64,000 nt of DNA from Niastella caeni. GTDB lineage: Bacteria > Bacteroidota > Bacteroidia > Chitinophagales > Chitinophagaceae. Of this stretch, positions 51,387 to 59,443 are shown piece after piece (positions within the stretch are counted from its first letter, which is position 1; every line of letters starts with the position of its first letter). The position numbers were made by a program, and so were the translations under genes. The stretch spans positions 434,001 to 498,000 of the forward strand of contig NZ_STFF01000005.1 in the NCBI RefSeq assembly GCF_004834005.1, given 5' to 3'. Below the pieces are notes generated by a model that did not search any database, was not told the origin of the DNA, and was given only the letters and a program-made list of their open reading frames with translations.

Positions 51387-51836
51387 ATGAGAGGAGTAAA
51401 CAGGGTAATGCTAATTGGTAATTTAGGAAAGGACCCGGATACACAGCACCTTGAGGGACATATTGCCGTAGCAAAATTTCCTTTGGCAACCACCGAAACA
51501 TTTAAAGACAGATCGGGCAAGCTCATTTCTCAAACAGAATGGCATACCGTGGTACTTTGGAGAGGTTTGGCAGAGCTGGCGCAGAAGTATTTACACAAAG
51601 GCAGCCTGGTATACATTGAAGGGCGGCTTCGTACCCGTAGCTGGGAAGATAAGGAAGGCAATAAAAAATTTGCGACCGAAGTAGTAGGAGACAACCTGAT
51701 TATGCTGGATAAAAGGGCCGATGCAGCACATGGCCCGCATGGCTCTGCAACCTCACATGGTGAAAATGTAGAAGGTTTTAATAGTGCCGATATACCACCT
51801 ATAAGTGATTCCCCATCCCAGGATTTGCCATTCTAA
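51387..51836 (+). CDS. ssb: single-stranded DNA-binding protein
   Basis: 149 residues. OB-fold (about 3-108) with RGVNRVMLIGNLGKDPD, WHTVVLWRGLAELAQKYLHKGSLVYIEGRLRTRSW, a flexible Gly/His/Ser linker and the acidic tip SQDLPF that docks repair proteins. Tetramer in most species. Full length and closed by a terminator at 51877-51924. Confidence 0.96.
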   Translation: MRGVNRVMLIGNLGKDPDTQHLEGHIAVAKFPLATTETFKDRSGKLISQTEWHTVVLWRGLAELAQKYLHKGSLVYIEGRLRTRSWEDKEGNKKFATEVVGDNLIMLDKRADAAHGPHGSATSHGENVEGFNSADIPPISDSPSQDLPF

Positions 51837-51876
51837 CCCATACTATTATTTTTGCAATTCGAAAATAAACATCAGC

Positions 51877-51924
51877 AGGGACCGATTAAAGGTTAATAAA
51901 ATTGCTTTTAGTCGGTCCCTTTCT
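51877..51924 (+). terminator. terminator after ssb
   Basis: AGGGACCGATTAAAG (51877-51891) pairs with CTTTTAGTCGGTCCCT (51905-51920) with few mismatches, then TTTCT. Confidence 0.8.
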
Positions 51925-52005
51925 GATTAACTTTGTTGATTAATGACTTAACGACAGGGAATAATTCGAGTTGACGATTAATTTTATTCATGAAAACCCC
52001 ATGCT

Positions 52006-53358
52006 TTGGATAAGCCTTTGTTGATTTTTGGATCAGAGTATGTGTACAAGTTGCTGTTGATGGTGACCAACGTTCAGGCTACCACTTTGCTGGCTGCCGC
52101 TGTGCTGGTGTTGTTGCTGTTATCGTTTTTTATTTCCGGTGCCGAAATGGCTTTTTTTTCACTCACGTACCGGGATATTAACATGCTCAAGACCAAGCAG
52201 GACCCCGGCTGGAAAAGGATTGCCTCCCTGCTTGAAGAACCCAGGGCTTTACAGGCGTCTTTAATGATCGCCAATACCCTGGTAAATATTGCCGTGATCA
52301 TACTTACCAACTTTTTTATAGACCAGGTGCTGGTCATAAAACCCGGTAATGTGTCGATGTGGGTAGGGTATGGAATAAAACTGGTTATCATTTCCTCGCT
52401 CATCATTTTGTTTGGCGAGATATTGCCCAAAGTGCGCTCTTCACAAAATAATCTTCGTGCGGCTTATGAAGCCTCCTTCCTCGTAGAAGTGATCTTTTAT
52501 TTGTTCAAACGCATATCGGTATGGTTGCTTAAAGTGTCCGATTCCGTTGAATCATTGTTCGGCGGCAAAGCATCCCGCGCCTATACCCACCAACAGTTGG
52601 AACAGGCAATTAAAAACACCATACACGAAGAAGAAGAACAACGCATTCTGGCCGGCATTTATAAGTTCCCCAATATTACCGTAAAGCAGATCATGCACAC
52701 CCGGCTCGATGTAAACGGCATTGAATACGAAGCATCCTTTCAATCGCTTAAAAGAAAAGTAGAAGAACTGCACTATTCCCGCCTGCCGGTGTATCGCAAA
52801 AGTCTCGACGATATTCTTGGCATTGTGCATACAAAGGACCTGTTGCCGCACTTGAATGAATCGGACAATTTCGATTGGCATATTGTTATTCGCCCACCGT
52901 TCTTTGTGCATGAACAAAAGCATATTGAAGACCTGCTGAAAGAATTTCAAAGCCGGCACATACACTTTGCCGTGGTGGTAGATGAATTTGGCGGAACCAG
53001 CGGTATTGTTACCCTCGAAGATATTCTGGAAGAGATCATTGGCGACATAAGAGATGAATTTGATGAAGAAGAAACCGGTAGCAAGAAGATAGATGACAAA
53101 ACCTATATTTTCGAAGGCCGTACCATGATACACGATGCCTGCAAATTGATGAACCTGCAGGAAGACACATTCGACCAGGTAAAGGGCGACAGCGACTCTA
53201 TGGCCGGGCTAATGCTGGAACTGGTAGGTGAAATACCCAAAGTAAATGATACCGCCAGCATAGGCGACTTTGACTTTGTTGCCCTGGAAGTAGACCGCAA
53301 TCGCATTCGGAAAATAAAAGTAACCATCAATATAAAACAGGATAAACAGGTGAGTTGA
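52006..53358 (+). CDS. gldE: gliding motility-associated protein GldE (CNNM/CBS hemolysin family)
   Basis: 450 residues. CNNM domain with four hydrophobic segments (about 28-48, 82-100, 110-135, 155-180), SGAEMAFFSLTYRD, a CBS pair (about 220-345: GIYKFPNITVKQIMHTRLDV onward) and a C-terminal CorC/HlyC domain with AGLMLELVGEIPKV. In Flavobacterium, GldE partners GldD in gliding and type IX secretion assembly. The frame begins with TTG at 52006; the next ATG is at 52060 and would shorten the N-terminus by 18 residues. gldD follows in the same orientation 96 bp later. Confidence 0.9.
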   Translation: MDKPLLIFGSEYVYKLLLMVTNVQATTLLAAAVLVLLLLSFFISGAEMAFFSLTYRDINMLKTKQDPGWKRIASLLEEPRALQASLMIANTLVNIAVIILTNFFIDQVLVIKPGNVSMWVGYGIKLVIISSLIILFGEILPKVRSSQNNLRAAYEASFLVEVIFYLFKRISVWLLKVSDSVESLFGGKASRAYTHQQLEQAIKNTIHEEEEQRILAGIYKFPNITVKQIMHTRLDVNGIEYEASFQSLKRKVEELHYSRLPVYRKSLDDILGIVHTKDLLPHLNESDNFDWHIVIRPPFFVHEQKHIEDLLKEFQSRHIHFAVVVDEFGGTSGIVTLEDILEEIIGDIRDEFDEEETGSKKIDDKTYIFEGRTMIHDACKLMNLQEDTFDQVKGDSDSMAGLMLELVGEIPKVNDTASIGDFDFVALEVDRNRIRKIKVTINIKQDKQVS

Positions 53359-53368
53359 GAGGCAGAAA

Positions 53369-53438
53369 GTTACAAGGTTTAAGTTACAGGAGACAGGGTT
53401 CTCGAATTCCCTTGCAACTTGCAACCTCCAACCTGAAA
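53369..53438. repeat. heptad arrays between gldE and gldD
   Basis: GTTACAA, GGTTTAA, GTTACAG, GAGACAG (53369-53396) and, opposing them, CTTGCAA, CTTGCAA, CCTCCAA, CCTGAAA (53411-53438), 11 bp after the gldE stop. Confidence 0.8.
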
Positions 53439-53454
53439 TCAATAGCATATTTGA

Positions 53455-54048
53455 ATGAAAACATTTGTGATAAAAAGCATTCCCTTTTTCTTGTTGCTGA
53501 ATTCGGTAATAGCTTGCAACAGTCCGTACACGCCCAAACAGACAGGATATTTTAAAATAGATTTTCCCAAACATGAATACAAGCTGTTTGATCAGCCCGG
53601 ATATCCATACACCTTTGAATATCCCGTGTATTCAAACATCATAAAAGATTCTACTTTCTTTGAGGATAAACCTGAAAACCCTTACTGGATCAATATCGAC
53701 TTCCCCCGGTTTAGCGGAAAAATTTATATCAGTTATAAAGAGATCGGTAAGAACGAACTGACTAAACTGGTGAATGACGCTTACAATATGACTTACAAGC
53801 ATTCTACCCGGGCTACAGAAATTGTTGATTCAACAATGCGTACTCCATCCGGGGTAAGCGGGGTGTTTTTTTCTGTGGGGGGCAATGCGGCTACTGCCAA
53901 GCAGTTTTTTGTGACCGATTCTGTAAAGCACTTTTTGCGCGGCGCATTGTATTTCGATGCCAGTCCCAATGAAGATTCACTGGGTGTGGTAAATAACTTT
54001 TTACAGGACGATATGAAGCACCTGATCAATACGTTCAGGTGGAAATAA
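53455..54048 (+). CDS. gldD: gliding motility lipoprotein GldD
   Basis: 197 residues. Lipoprotein signal with lipobox SVIAC (Cys21), then PYTPKQTGYFKIDFPKHEYKLFD and YPYTFEYPVYSNI, the GldD signature, with WINIDFPRFSGKIYISYKEI in the middle. In Flavobacterium GldD is needed for gliding and works with GldE; in non-gliding Bacteroidota the pair is kept for other envelope duties. Complete length. Confidence 0.93.
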   Translation: MKTFVIKSIPFFLLLNSVIACNSPYTPKQTGYFKIDFPKHEYKLFDQPGYPYTFEYPVYSNIIKDSTFFEDKPENPYWINIDFPRFSGKIYISYKEIGKNELTKLVNDAYNMTYKHSTRATEIVDSTMRTPSGVSGVFFSVGGNAATAKQFFVTDSVKHFLRGALYFDASPNEDSLGVVNNFLQDDMKHLINTFRWK

Positions 54049-54150
54049 ATGAGAATTAAGGTTCAGTAGATGGTCAAAATAAAGGCAGTACTTTGCCGGC
54101 CCATACTTTGCTGCTTTATGTTTAATTTTACGATCTAAAAACATTTTTAC

Positions 54151-54762
54151 GTGATAGTAGTAGACAATGTGTTGATCAGTGATGAAATAGCCGAAGCACA
54201 ATTTGTGTGCGACCTTAACAAATGTAAGGGCGGATGTTGTGAGGAAGGAGATGCAGGTGCGCCACTCGAAGATGCAGAGCTTGACATCATGATCGACGTG
54301 TTTGAAAAAGTAAAACCCTACCTTACTCCGGCTGCTTTGGCCGAAATTGAGCGAAAAGGTAAATATGTCTATCATAGAGAATTTGGCTGGGTAACGCCCA
54401 CCCTGGGCGGTGATAATGAGATCTGTGTATACGGATCGCGCGACGAGAAAGGCATTATCAAATGCGCCTTTGAACAGGCTTATAACGATGGCATTATTGG
54501 TTGGAAAAAGCCCATAAGCTGCCACTTCTTTCCCATTATTCAAAAGAAAGGCAAAAAGGGCGATTACGATCGCATGAACTATGAGCCTCGCGAAACCTTG
54601 TGCAGTCCCGCCTGCTCATTTGGAAAAAAATTAAAAGTGCCGGTATATAAGTTTTTAAAGGAACCCATCGTGAGAAAGTATGGGGAAGATTTTTATAATG
54701 CCCTGGAAAAAGCGGCCACAGAATATTCATCAGAAAAGAGTAAGCCGGGCATTCACCGGTAA
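54151..54762 (+). CDS. DUF3109 family Cys-rich protein
   Basis: 203 residues with GTG start (a start fitting the family MIVVD start). Cys pattern FVCDLNKCKGGCCEEGDAGAPL near 19-40, then CVYGS, IKCAF, SCHFFPI and LCSPAC: the DUF3109 layout, related to the YkgJ-type CxxCxxxCC zinc/iron cluster group. Likely a metal-binding protein; function unknown. Sits between gldD and lutB, same strand. Confidence 0.85.
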   Translation: MIVVDNVLISDEIAEAQFVCDLNKCKGGCCEEGDAGAPLEDAELDIMIDVFEKVKPYLTPAALAEIERKGKYVYHREFGWVTPTLGGDNEICVYGSRDEKGIIKCAFEQAYNDGIIGWKKPISCHFFPIIQKKGKKGDYDRMNYEPRETLCSPACSFGKKLKVPVYKFLKEPIVRKYGEDFYNALEKAATEYSSEKSKPGIHR

Positions 54763-54820
54763 AATTTGAAAAGCAACCTGGCAGGGGTTAAAAAAAACTT
54801 AGAAACTCAGAATAAAAAAT

Positions 54821-56203
54821 ATGAGCGAGCACTCGTCCTCTTTCATAGCGAAAAGCACCATTAAGGCTGCTGACCTGGAACACCGGCGGAAAGTAAATTT
54901 CAATATAAGTAAGTACAATGCTTCTGTACCTCTGGGTAAAAAGCAGTTTACGGATGTTCACCTGGCGCGGGAAAGAGCAAAAAATATAAAATGGCGGGCC
55001 ATAGAAAAGCTCGATGAGCACCTGGAACAGTTTGAAGCCAATTTAACCAAACGCGGCGGCAAAGTGATTTGGGCAGAAGATGCCAAGCAGGCTGTGGAAG
55101 AAGTGCTGAAAATTTGCAAGGCGAAGAACTGCAAAACCGTAGTGAAGAGTAAAAGCATGGTGACGGAAGAAATTCACCTGAACGATCACCTGGAAGATCA
55201 TGGTATTGAAAGCGTGGAAACCGATCTGGGTGAATATATTCAGCAATTGGATGGCGAGCCCCCTTATCACATCGTTACCCCGGCCATGCATAAGAGCCGG
55301 GAAGACATAGCCAGATTGTTTGCTGAGAAATTGCACGTAGCTTCCAATTTATCGGCAGAACAATTAACCCTGGTAGCGCGGGATGTATTACGTGAAAAAT
55401 ATGTACAGGCTGAAATAGGCATAACCGGCGCAAATTTTATACTGGCCGATATAGGGGGTGTTGCGGTGAGTGAGAATGAAGGCAATGCACGGTTAAGCAA
55501 CGCTTTCCCCAAAACGCATATCGTTATTACAGGTATTGAAAAGGTTATTCCCTCTATGAATGACCTGGCCCTCTTCTGGCCATTGCTGGCAACCTATGGA
55601 ACCGGTCAGCAGATAACTTCTTATAACACCATTATTTCAGGGCCCAGGCAGAAGGGAGAACCCGATGGACCAGATGAAATGTATGTAATACTGCTCGATA
55701 ATGGCCGAACGAACATCCTGGCCAATGAAAGAACGCGCGAAAGTCTGTATTGCATCCGTTGCGGCGCTTGTTTAAATGCCTGCCCGGTGTATAAAAACAT
55801 TGGCGGTCATGCGTATGAAACTACTTACAGCGGACCTATTGGAGCGGTTATTACGCCCCAATTAAAAGAAATGGGCGAGTGGAAGCATTTAAGCTATGCC
55901 TCTTCTTTATGTGGTAATTGCACGGAGGTATGCGCGGTAAAGATCAACCTGCATGAAATATTACTCGAAAACCGGCATGATGCGGTAGAACAAGGTGCTG
56001 CACCGTGGGGCGAAAAAGTAGCCTGGAAAGTATGGAAACAGGCCAGCCTGCACCGCGGCATGATGAATATGGGCAATCAGAAATTAAAGAACTGGATGGT
56101 AAATAAAGTGTTTAAGGGCTGGACTACCAACCGGGCCGACCTGAATTTCGCCGGAAAAACGTTTAACCAAATGTGGCGGGAGAAAGCGGGAAGTACGAAG
56201 TAA
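54821..56203 (+). CDS. lutB: LutB-type iron-sulfur protein (lactate utilisation/LldF-like)
   Basis: 460 residues. LUD domain (about 60-290), with GITGANFILADIGGVAVSENEGNARL, then a ferredoxin-like pair of 4Fe-4S motifs (CIRCGACLNACPVY and CGNCTEVCAVKIN) and a C-terminal helical tail. In Bacillus, LutABC oxidises L-lactate to pyruvate. LutA and LutC are not adjacent here. The C-terminal LutB_C part is complete. The last codons (GSTK-stop) lie in a GGAAGTA-type heptad array. Confidence 0.92.
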   Translation: MSEHSSSFIAKSTIKAADLEHRRKVNFNISKYNASVPLGKKQFTDVHLARERAKNIKWRAIEKLDEHLEQFEANLTKRGGKVIWAEDAKQAVEEVLKICKAKNCKTVVKSKSMVTEEIHLNDHLEDHGIESVETDLGEYIQQLDGEPPYHIVTPAMHKSREDIARLFAEKLHVASNLSAEQLTLVARDVLREKYVQAEIGITGANFILADIGGVAVSENEGNARLSNAFPKTHIVITGIEKVIPSMNDLALFWPLLATYGTGQQITSYNTIISGPRQKGEPDGPDEMYVILLDNGRTNILANERTRESLYCIRCGACLNACPVYKNIGGHAYETTYSGPIGAVITPQLKEMGEWKHLSYASSLCGNCTEVCAVKINLHEILLENRHDAVEQGAAPWGEKVAWKVWKQASLHRGMMNMGNQKLKNWMVNKVFKGWTTNRADLNFAGKTFNQMWREKAGSTK

Positions 56204-56216
56204 GAAGGAGGAAGTG
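56189..56216. repeat. heptad array crossing the lutB stop
   Basis: GGAAGTA, CGAAGTA, AGAAGGA, GGAAGTG in 7-bp steps. The lutB stop TAA (56201-56203) is inside. A two-unit TACTCAC/CATTCAC array follows at 56266-56279. Confidence 0.8.
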
Positions 56217-56293
56217 GGCGCCTGGGTAGGTAGAGAAAAAATTAAGAAACAGGAATACAAGGAACTACTCACCATTCACTGAAAGATAGTCTA

Positions 56294-56324
56294 AAAAAAG
56301 TCAACTTTTACGGTTGACTTTTTT
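56294..56324 (+). terminator. terminator after lutB
   Basis: 12-bp stem AAAAAAGTCAAC/GTTGACTTTTTT (56294-56305 with 56313-56324). It serves lutB and ends 18 bp before the next ATG. Confidence 0.85.
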
Positions 56325-56341
56325 ATTTTGCAGCCTTATTG

Positions 56342-57670
56342 ATGCTACTTATTTATACCCATACCATCACGCCTAGGCTACAATACATTGTTGAATTTAT
56401 TGGCAGAGAATTATTCGATGAGGCAATACAGATCACTACCGATGAGGCATATTACAAAGCATCAACATTACCCCGGTTAAACTATTCCGTACAGGAGTTT
56501 TCTGATGAAGAATTCTTCATCCGTAACACGCCCTTGCTATTTGAAACCGGCGTTCGCCCGCAAACCATTGAATGTTTTGAGATCAATTTTCATAAGGCAT
56601 TTTTTGAAACCAGGGGCGATTTTCCATTCGATATTCTGGCTGCTTCATTTTACCTGATTAGCCGGTACGAAGAATATTTACCGCACGAAAAAGATGCCTA
56701 TGGCCGTTATGCGCATACCAACTCGCTGGCCTATCGCGAACATTTCTTGTCGCAACCTTTAATTAACTACTGGTTGCAATCATTCAGGAAAGCGTTACAA
56801 TTTAAATTCCCTGATCTGGTGTTCAAACAAGCACAATTTAAATGTGTGTTGACGTACGATATCGATATCGCCTGGTCGTACCTGCATAAAGGTTGGAAGC
56901 GAACGCTGGGTGGTTTTGTTAATTCGATAAGTAAAGGCGAATGGGCAAGGGTTAAGGACCGGTGGTTGGTGTTGCGAGGCAAAAGAAAAGATCCATTCGA
57001 TTGTTTTGAATGGCTGGATGCCTGGCATTTGTATTGCCGGCTGAAACCCCATTTCTTTTTTCTGGCCGCAAAAAGAACGTCCCGCTACGATAAAAATAAT
57101 TCCTATCAAAAGAAAGCGTTCCGCGACCTGGTGGCCTATTACGCCAATGCCGCGCATTTAGGCTGGCATCCATCCTGGCAAAGCGGCGATGATCCTGCGC
57201 TATTAAAGGAAGAGCTGGAATGGCTGGAAGTAGTAAGTGATATAAAGATCGCCCAAAGCCGGCAGCACTACATTCGTTTTTCCCTGCCTGTTACCTACCG
57301 CCGACTGATACAAACAGGTATTGAAAAAGATTTTTCAATGGGCTATGGCAGCATAAACGGGTTCAGGGCTTCTGTTTGTTCTCCCTTTTACTGGTACGAC
57401 CTGGAAAAGGAAGCTGCCACGTCGCTGATGTTATATCCGTTCTGCTTTATGGACGCCAATTCGTTGTTTGAGCAAAAACAAACACCGCAGCAAACGTACA
57501 ACGAGCTGATCCAGTATTATGAGCGGGTAAAAGGTTGTAAAGGTGTTTTTATTCCCATCTGGCACAACTTCATATTAGGTACTGATCCTTTGTACGAAGG
57601 CTGGCGCAGTATGTTTGAACTGTTTATGAAGGAAACCGTGTATTGGGACGCTTATAATGACGAAGTGTAG
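56342..57670 (+). CDS. polysaccharide deacetylase-like protein with N-terminal DUF7033
   Basis: 442 residues. N-terminal region of about 160 residues (DUF7033-type: NYSVQEFSDEEFFIRN, FPFDILAASFYLISRYEEY), then a NodB-like barrel: LTYDIDIAWSY (catalytic Asp pair), HLGWHPSWQS with His for metal, and a late region with IPIWHNFILG (His). Removes an acetyl group from a surface or lipid-linked sugar; substrate unknown. ATG at 56342 is used; a TTG one codon earlier is open. Confidence 0.85.
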   Translation: MLLIYTHTITPRLQYIVEFIGRELFDEAIQITTDEAYYKASTLPRLNYSVQEFSDEEFFIRNTPLLFETGVRPQTIECFEINFHKAFFETRGDFPFDILAASFYLISRYEEYLPHEKDAYGRYAHTNSLAYREHFLSQPLINYWLQSFRKALQFKFPDLVFKQAQFKCVLTYDIDIAWSYLHKGWKRTLGGFVNSISKGEWARVKDRWLVLRGKRKDPFDCFEWLDAWHLYCRLKPHFFFLAAKRTSRYDKNNSYQKKAFRDLVAYYANAAHLGWHPSWQSGDDPALLKEELEWLEVVSDIKIAQSRQHYIRFSLPVTYRRLIQTGIEKDFSMGYGSINGFRASVCSPFYWYDLEKEAATSLMLYPFCFMDANSLFEQKQTPQQTYNELIQYYERVKGCKGVFIPIWHNFILGTDPLYEGWRSMFELFMKETVYWDAYNDEV

Positions 57671-57676
57671 AAGCAG

Positions 57677-57711
57677 GCTACAAGCCGCACGCTACAAGCT
57701 TCAAGCAAAAT
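57677..57711. repeat. heptad array after the deacetylase stop
   Basis: GCTACAA, GCCGCAC, GCTACAA, GCTTCAA, GCAAAAT: five exact 7-bp steps, starting 7 bp after the stop. Confidence 0.85.
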
Positions 57712-57729
57712 CAAAAACCGGTAACAAAA

Positions 57730-57764
57730 CTCCCAGGCGTCTGGTGTGTACCGAAACCTGGGAG
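57730..57764. terminator. hairpin between the deacetylase and purH
   Basis: CTCCCAGG/CCTGGGAG (57730-57737 with 57757-57764), 19-nt loop; AT-rich on both sides, so it may serve both convergent genes. Confidence 0.6.
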
Positions 57765-57789
57765 CCATAATTTATTTTGAACTGATATT

Positions 57790-59313
57790 TTAGTGTTTAA
57801 AGTGGCGCATGCCAGTCATTACCATGGCTAACTGATGTTGCTGGCAATATTCTATAGAATCTTTATCGCGTACGGAACCGCCCGGTTGAACAAAGGCAGT
57901 GATGCCGGCAGTATGGCCCAATTGCACACAATCATTGAATGGAAAGAAGGCATCGCTGGCGAGTACCGCTCCATTCAGATCAAATTCAAACTGACGGGCT
58001 TTTTCCAATGCATGACGCAAAGCATCAACCCGGCTGGTTTGTCCGCAACCTTTACCAATCAGTTGCTTGTTTTTAACCAGTGCAATAGCATTTGATTTCA
58101 GGTGTTTGCAAACGATGTTGGCGAAAACCAGGTCGCTTTTTTCACCAGCGCTACATTCGCGGCCACCTACTTCTTTCCATTCCAGGTAATTGCCTTTATC
58201 TTCTCCCTGTGCCAGTACACCATTAAGCACGCTTTTATATTGATTGTTACGGCTGGCAGTTGCTTTCTGTTGTAACAGGATGCGGTTCTTTTTTGATTTT
58301 AATACAGTCAGGGCATCTTCAGCAAATGACGGCGCAATCAATACTTCAAAGAATATTTCATTGATGGCATCTGCCGTGGCCTTGTCTATTGTAGCATTAC
58401 AAACCAATACACCGCCAAAAGCGCTTTCTGGGTCACCGGCCAGAGCCGCATCCCAGGCCTCTTTAACCGTATCTCTGGAGGCGATACCGCAAACATTCGT
58501 GTGCTTGATGATGGCGAACACAGTTCCGGTTTCACCCGAAGAGAAGTCATTGATCAATTGTACCGCAGCATCAACGTCTACCAGGTTATTATAAGAAAGC
58601 TCTTTACCGTTCAACTGATCGAATAGTTGGTTCAGGTCGCCATAAAACACGCCGGTCTGATGCGGGTTTTCACCGTACCGCATAATTTTAGGGCTGGGAA
58701 CTGATTCCAGGAAATACTGATCACCATCGGGATTAAAATATTTTGCAATAGCCACATCATAATGGGCTACAATTTGAAATGCTTTAGAGGCAAATGCCTT
58801 GCGTTGTTCCAGCGTGGTGGTGCCATTTTGTGCGCTCAACATATCGGCCAGTACCTGGTAATCAGATTTAGCCGCTAATACTACCACATTGCTGAAGTTT
58901 TTGGCTGCACCGCGGATCATGGAAGGGCCGCCGATATCAATTTTTTCAATGATCAGCTTTTCTTCAGAGGTGCTGGCTACTGTTTCTTCAAAAGGATACA
59001 GGTCTACTATAACCAGGTCAATTTCAGGAATGTTGTACTGCTTCATCTCCTGTACATCAGATTCCAGTTCCCTGCGACCCAGGATACCACCAAAAACCGA
59101 GGGATGCAGGGTTTTTACCCGGCCGCCTAAAATAGAGGGGTAAGTAGTTAACTGTTCAACCGGTACTACCGGGATGCCCAGTTTTTCTATAAATGATTGA
59201 GTACCACCAGTAGAATAAATGGTTATACCCTGTTGGTGCAATACTTTTACAAGGGGTTCCAGGCCATCTTTATAAAAAACAGAAATAAGTGCAGACTGTA
59301 TCTTTTTGGTCAT
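57790..59313 (-). CDS. purH: bifunctional AICAR transformylase/IMP cyclohydrolase
   Basis: 507 residues, the family norm. Last two steps of IMP synthesis. N-terminal cyclohydrolase (STGGTQSFIEKLGIPV, VEQLTTYPSILGGRVKTLHPSVFGGIL) and C-terminal transformylase (MRYGENPHQ, LSYNNLVDVDAA, AIIKHTNVCGIAS with the catalytic Lys-His, and GCGQTSRVDALRHALEKA). A perfect Bacteroidota promoter lies in the end of the upstream comEC gene. Confidence 0.97.
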   Translation of the reverse strand: MTKKIQSALISVFYKDGLEPLVKVLHQQGITIYSTGGTQSFIEKLGIPVVPVEQLTTYPSILGGRVKTLHPSVFGGILGRRELESDVQEMKQYNIPEIDLVIVDLYPFEETVASTSEEKLIIEKIDIGGPSMIRGAAKNFSNVVVLAAKSDYQVLADMLSAQNGTTTLEQRKAFASKAFQIVAHYDVAIAKYFNPDGDQYFLESVPSPKIMRYGENPHQTGVFYGDLNQLFDQLNGKELSYNNLVDVDAAVQLINDFSSGETGTVFAIIKHTNVCGIASRDTVKEAWDAALAGDPESAFGGVLVCNATIDKATADAINEIFFEVLIAPSFAEDALTVLKSKKNRILLQQKATASRNNQYKSVLNGVLAQGEDKGNYLEWKEVGGRECSAGEKSDLVFANIVCKHLKSNAIALVKNKQLIGKGCGQTSRVDALRHALEKARQFEFDLNGAVLASDAFFPFNDCVQLGHTAGITAFVQPGGSVRDKDSIEYCQQHQLAMVMTGMRHFKH

Positions 59314-59367
59314 ATGCGTAATTTATTCGGAAGTAGTGAAAGGGATATTGGGGATTGCAAATTGTTA

Positions 59368-59385
59368 TCCCGATAGCTATCGGGA
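59368..59385. repeat. perfect palindrome TCCCGATAG-CTATCGGGA
   Basis: 18-bp perfect palindrome in the purH leader. Short CCCGATAGC palindromes like this are dispersed in many Bacteroidota genomes; here it would form a hairpin in the purH 5' untranslated region. Confidence 0.7.
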
Positions 59386-59412
59386 GCTTATTCGCCAATT
59401 GATTTAAGGGCG

Positions 59413-59443
59413 CAAAGGTAGGTTAATACAGGTTGAAAACAAA
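59413..59443 (-). promoter_or_regulatory. perfect Bacteroidota promoter of purH, inside comEC
   Basis: On the minus strand: TTTG (59443-59440), 19 bp, TACCTTTG (59420-59413). Exact consensus. It overlaps the last codons of comEC. Predicted leader of about 90 nt with the palindrome at 59368-59385 in it. Confidence 0.85.

Noticed and set aside
52552..53133. 193-codon frame opposite gldE
   Set aside because: Shadow frame with improbable composition; gldE is intact on plus.
54001..54543. 180-codon frame opposite DUF3109
   Set aside because: The plus-strand frame holds the conserved Cys pattern.
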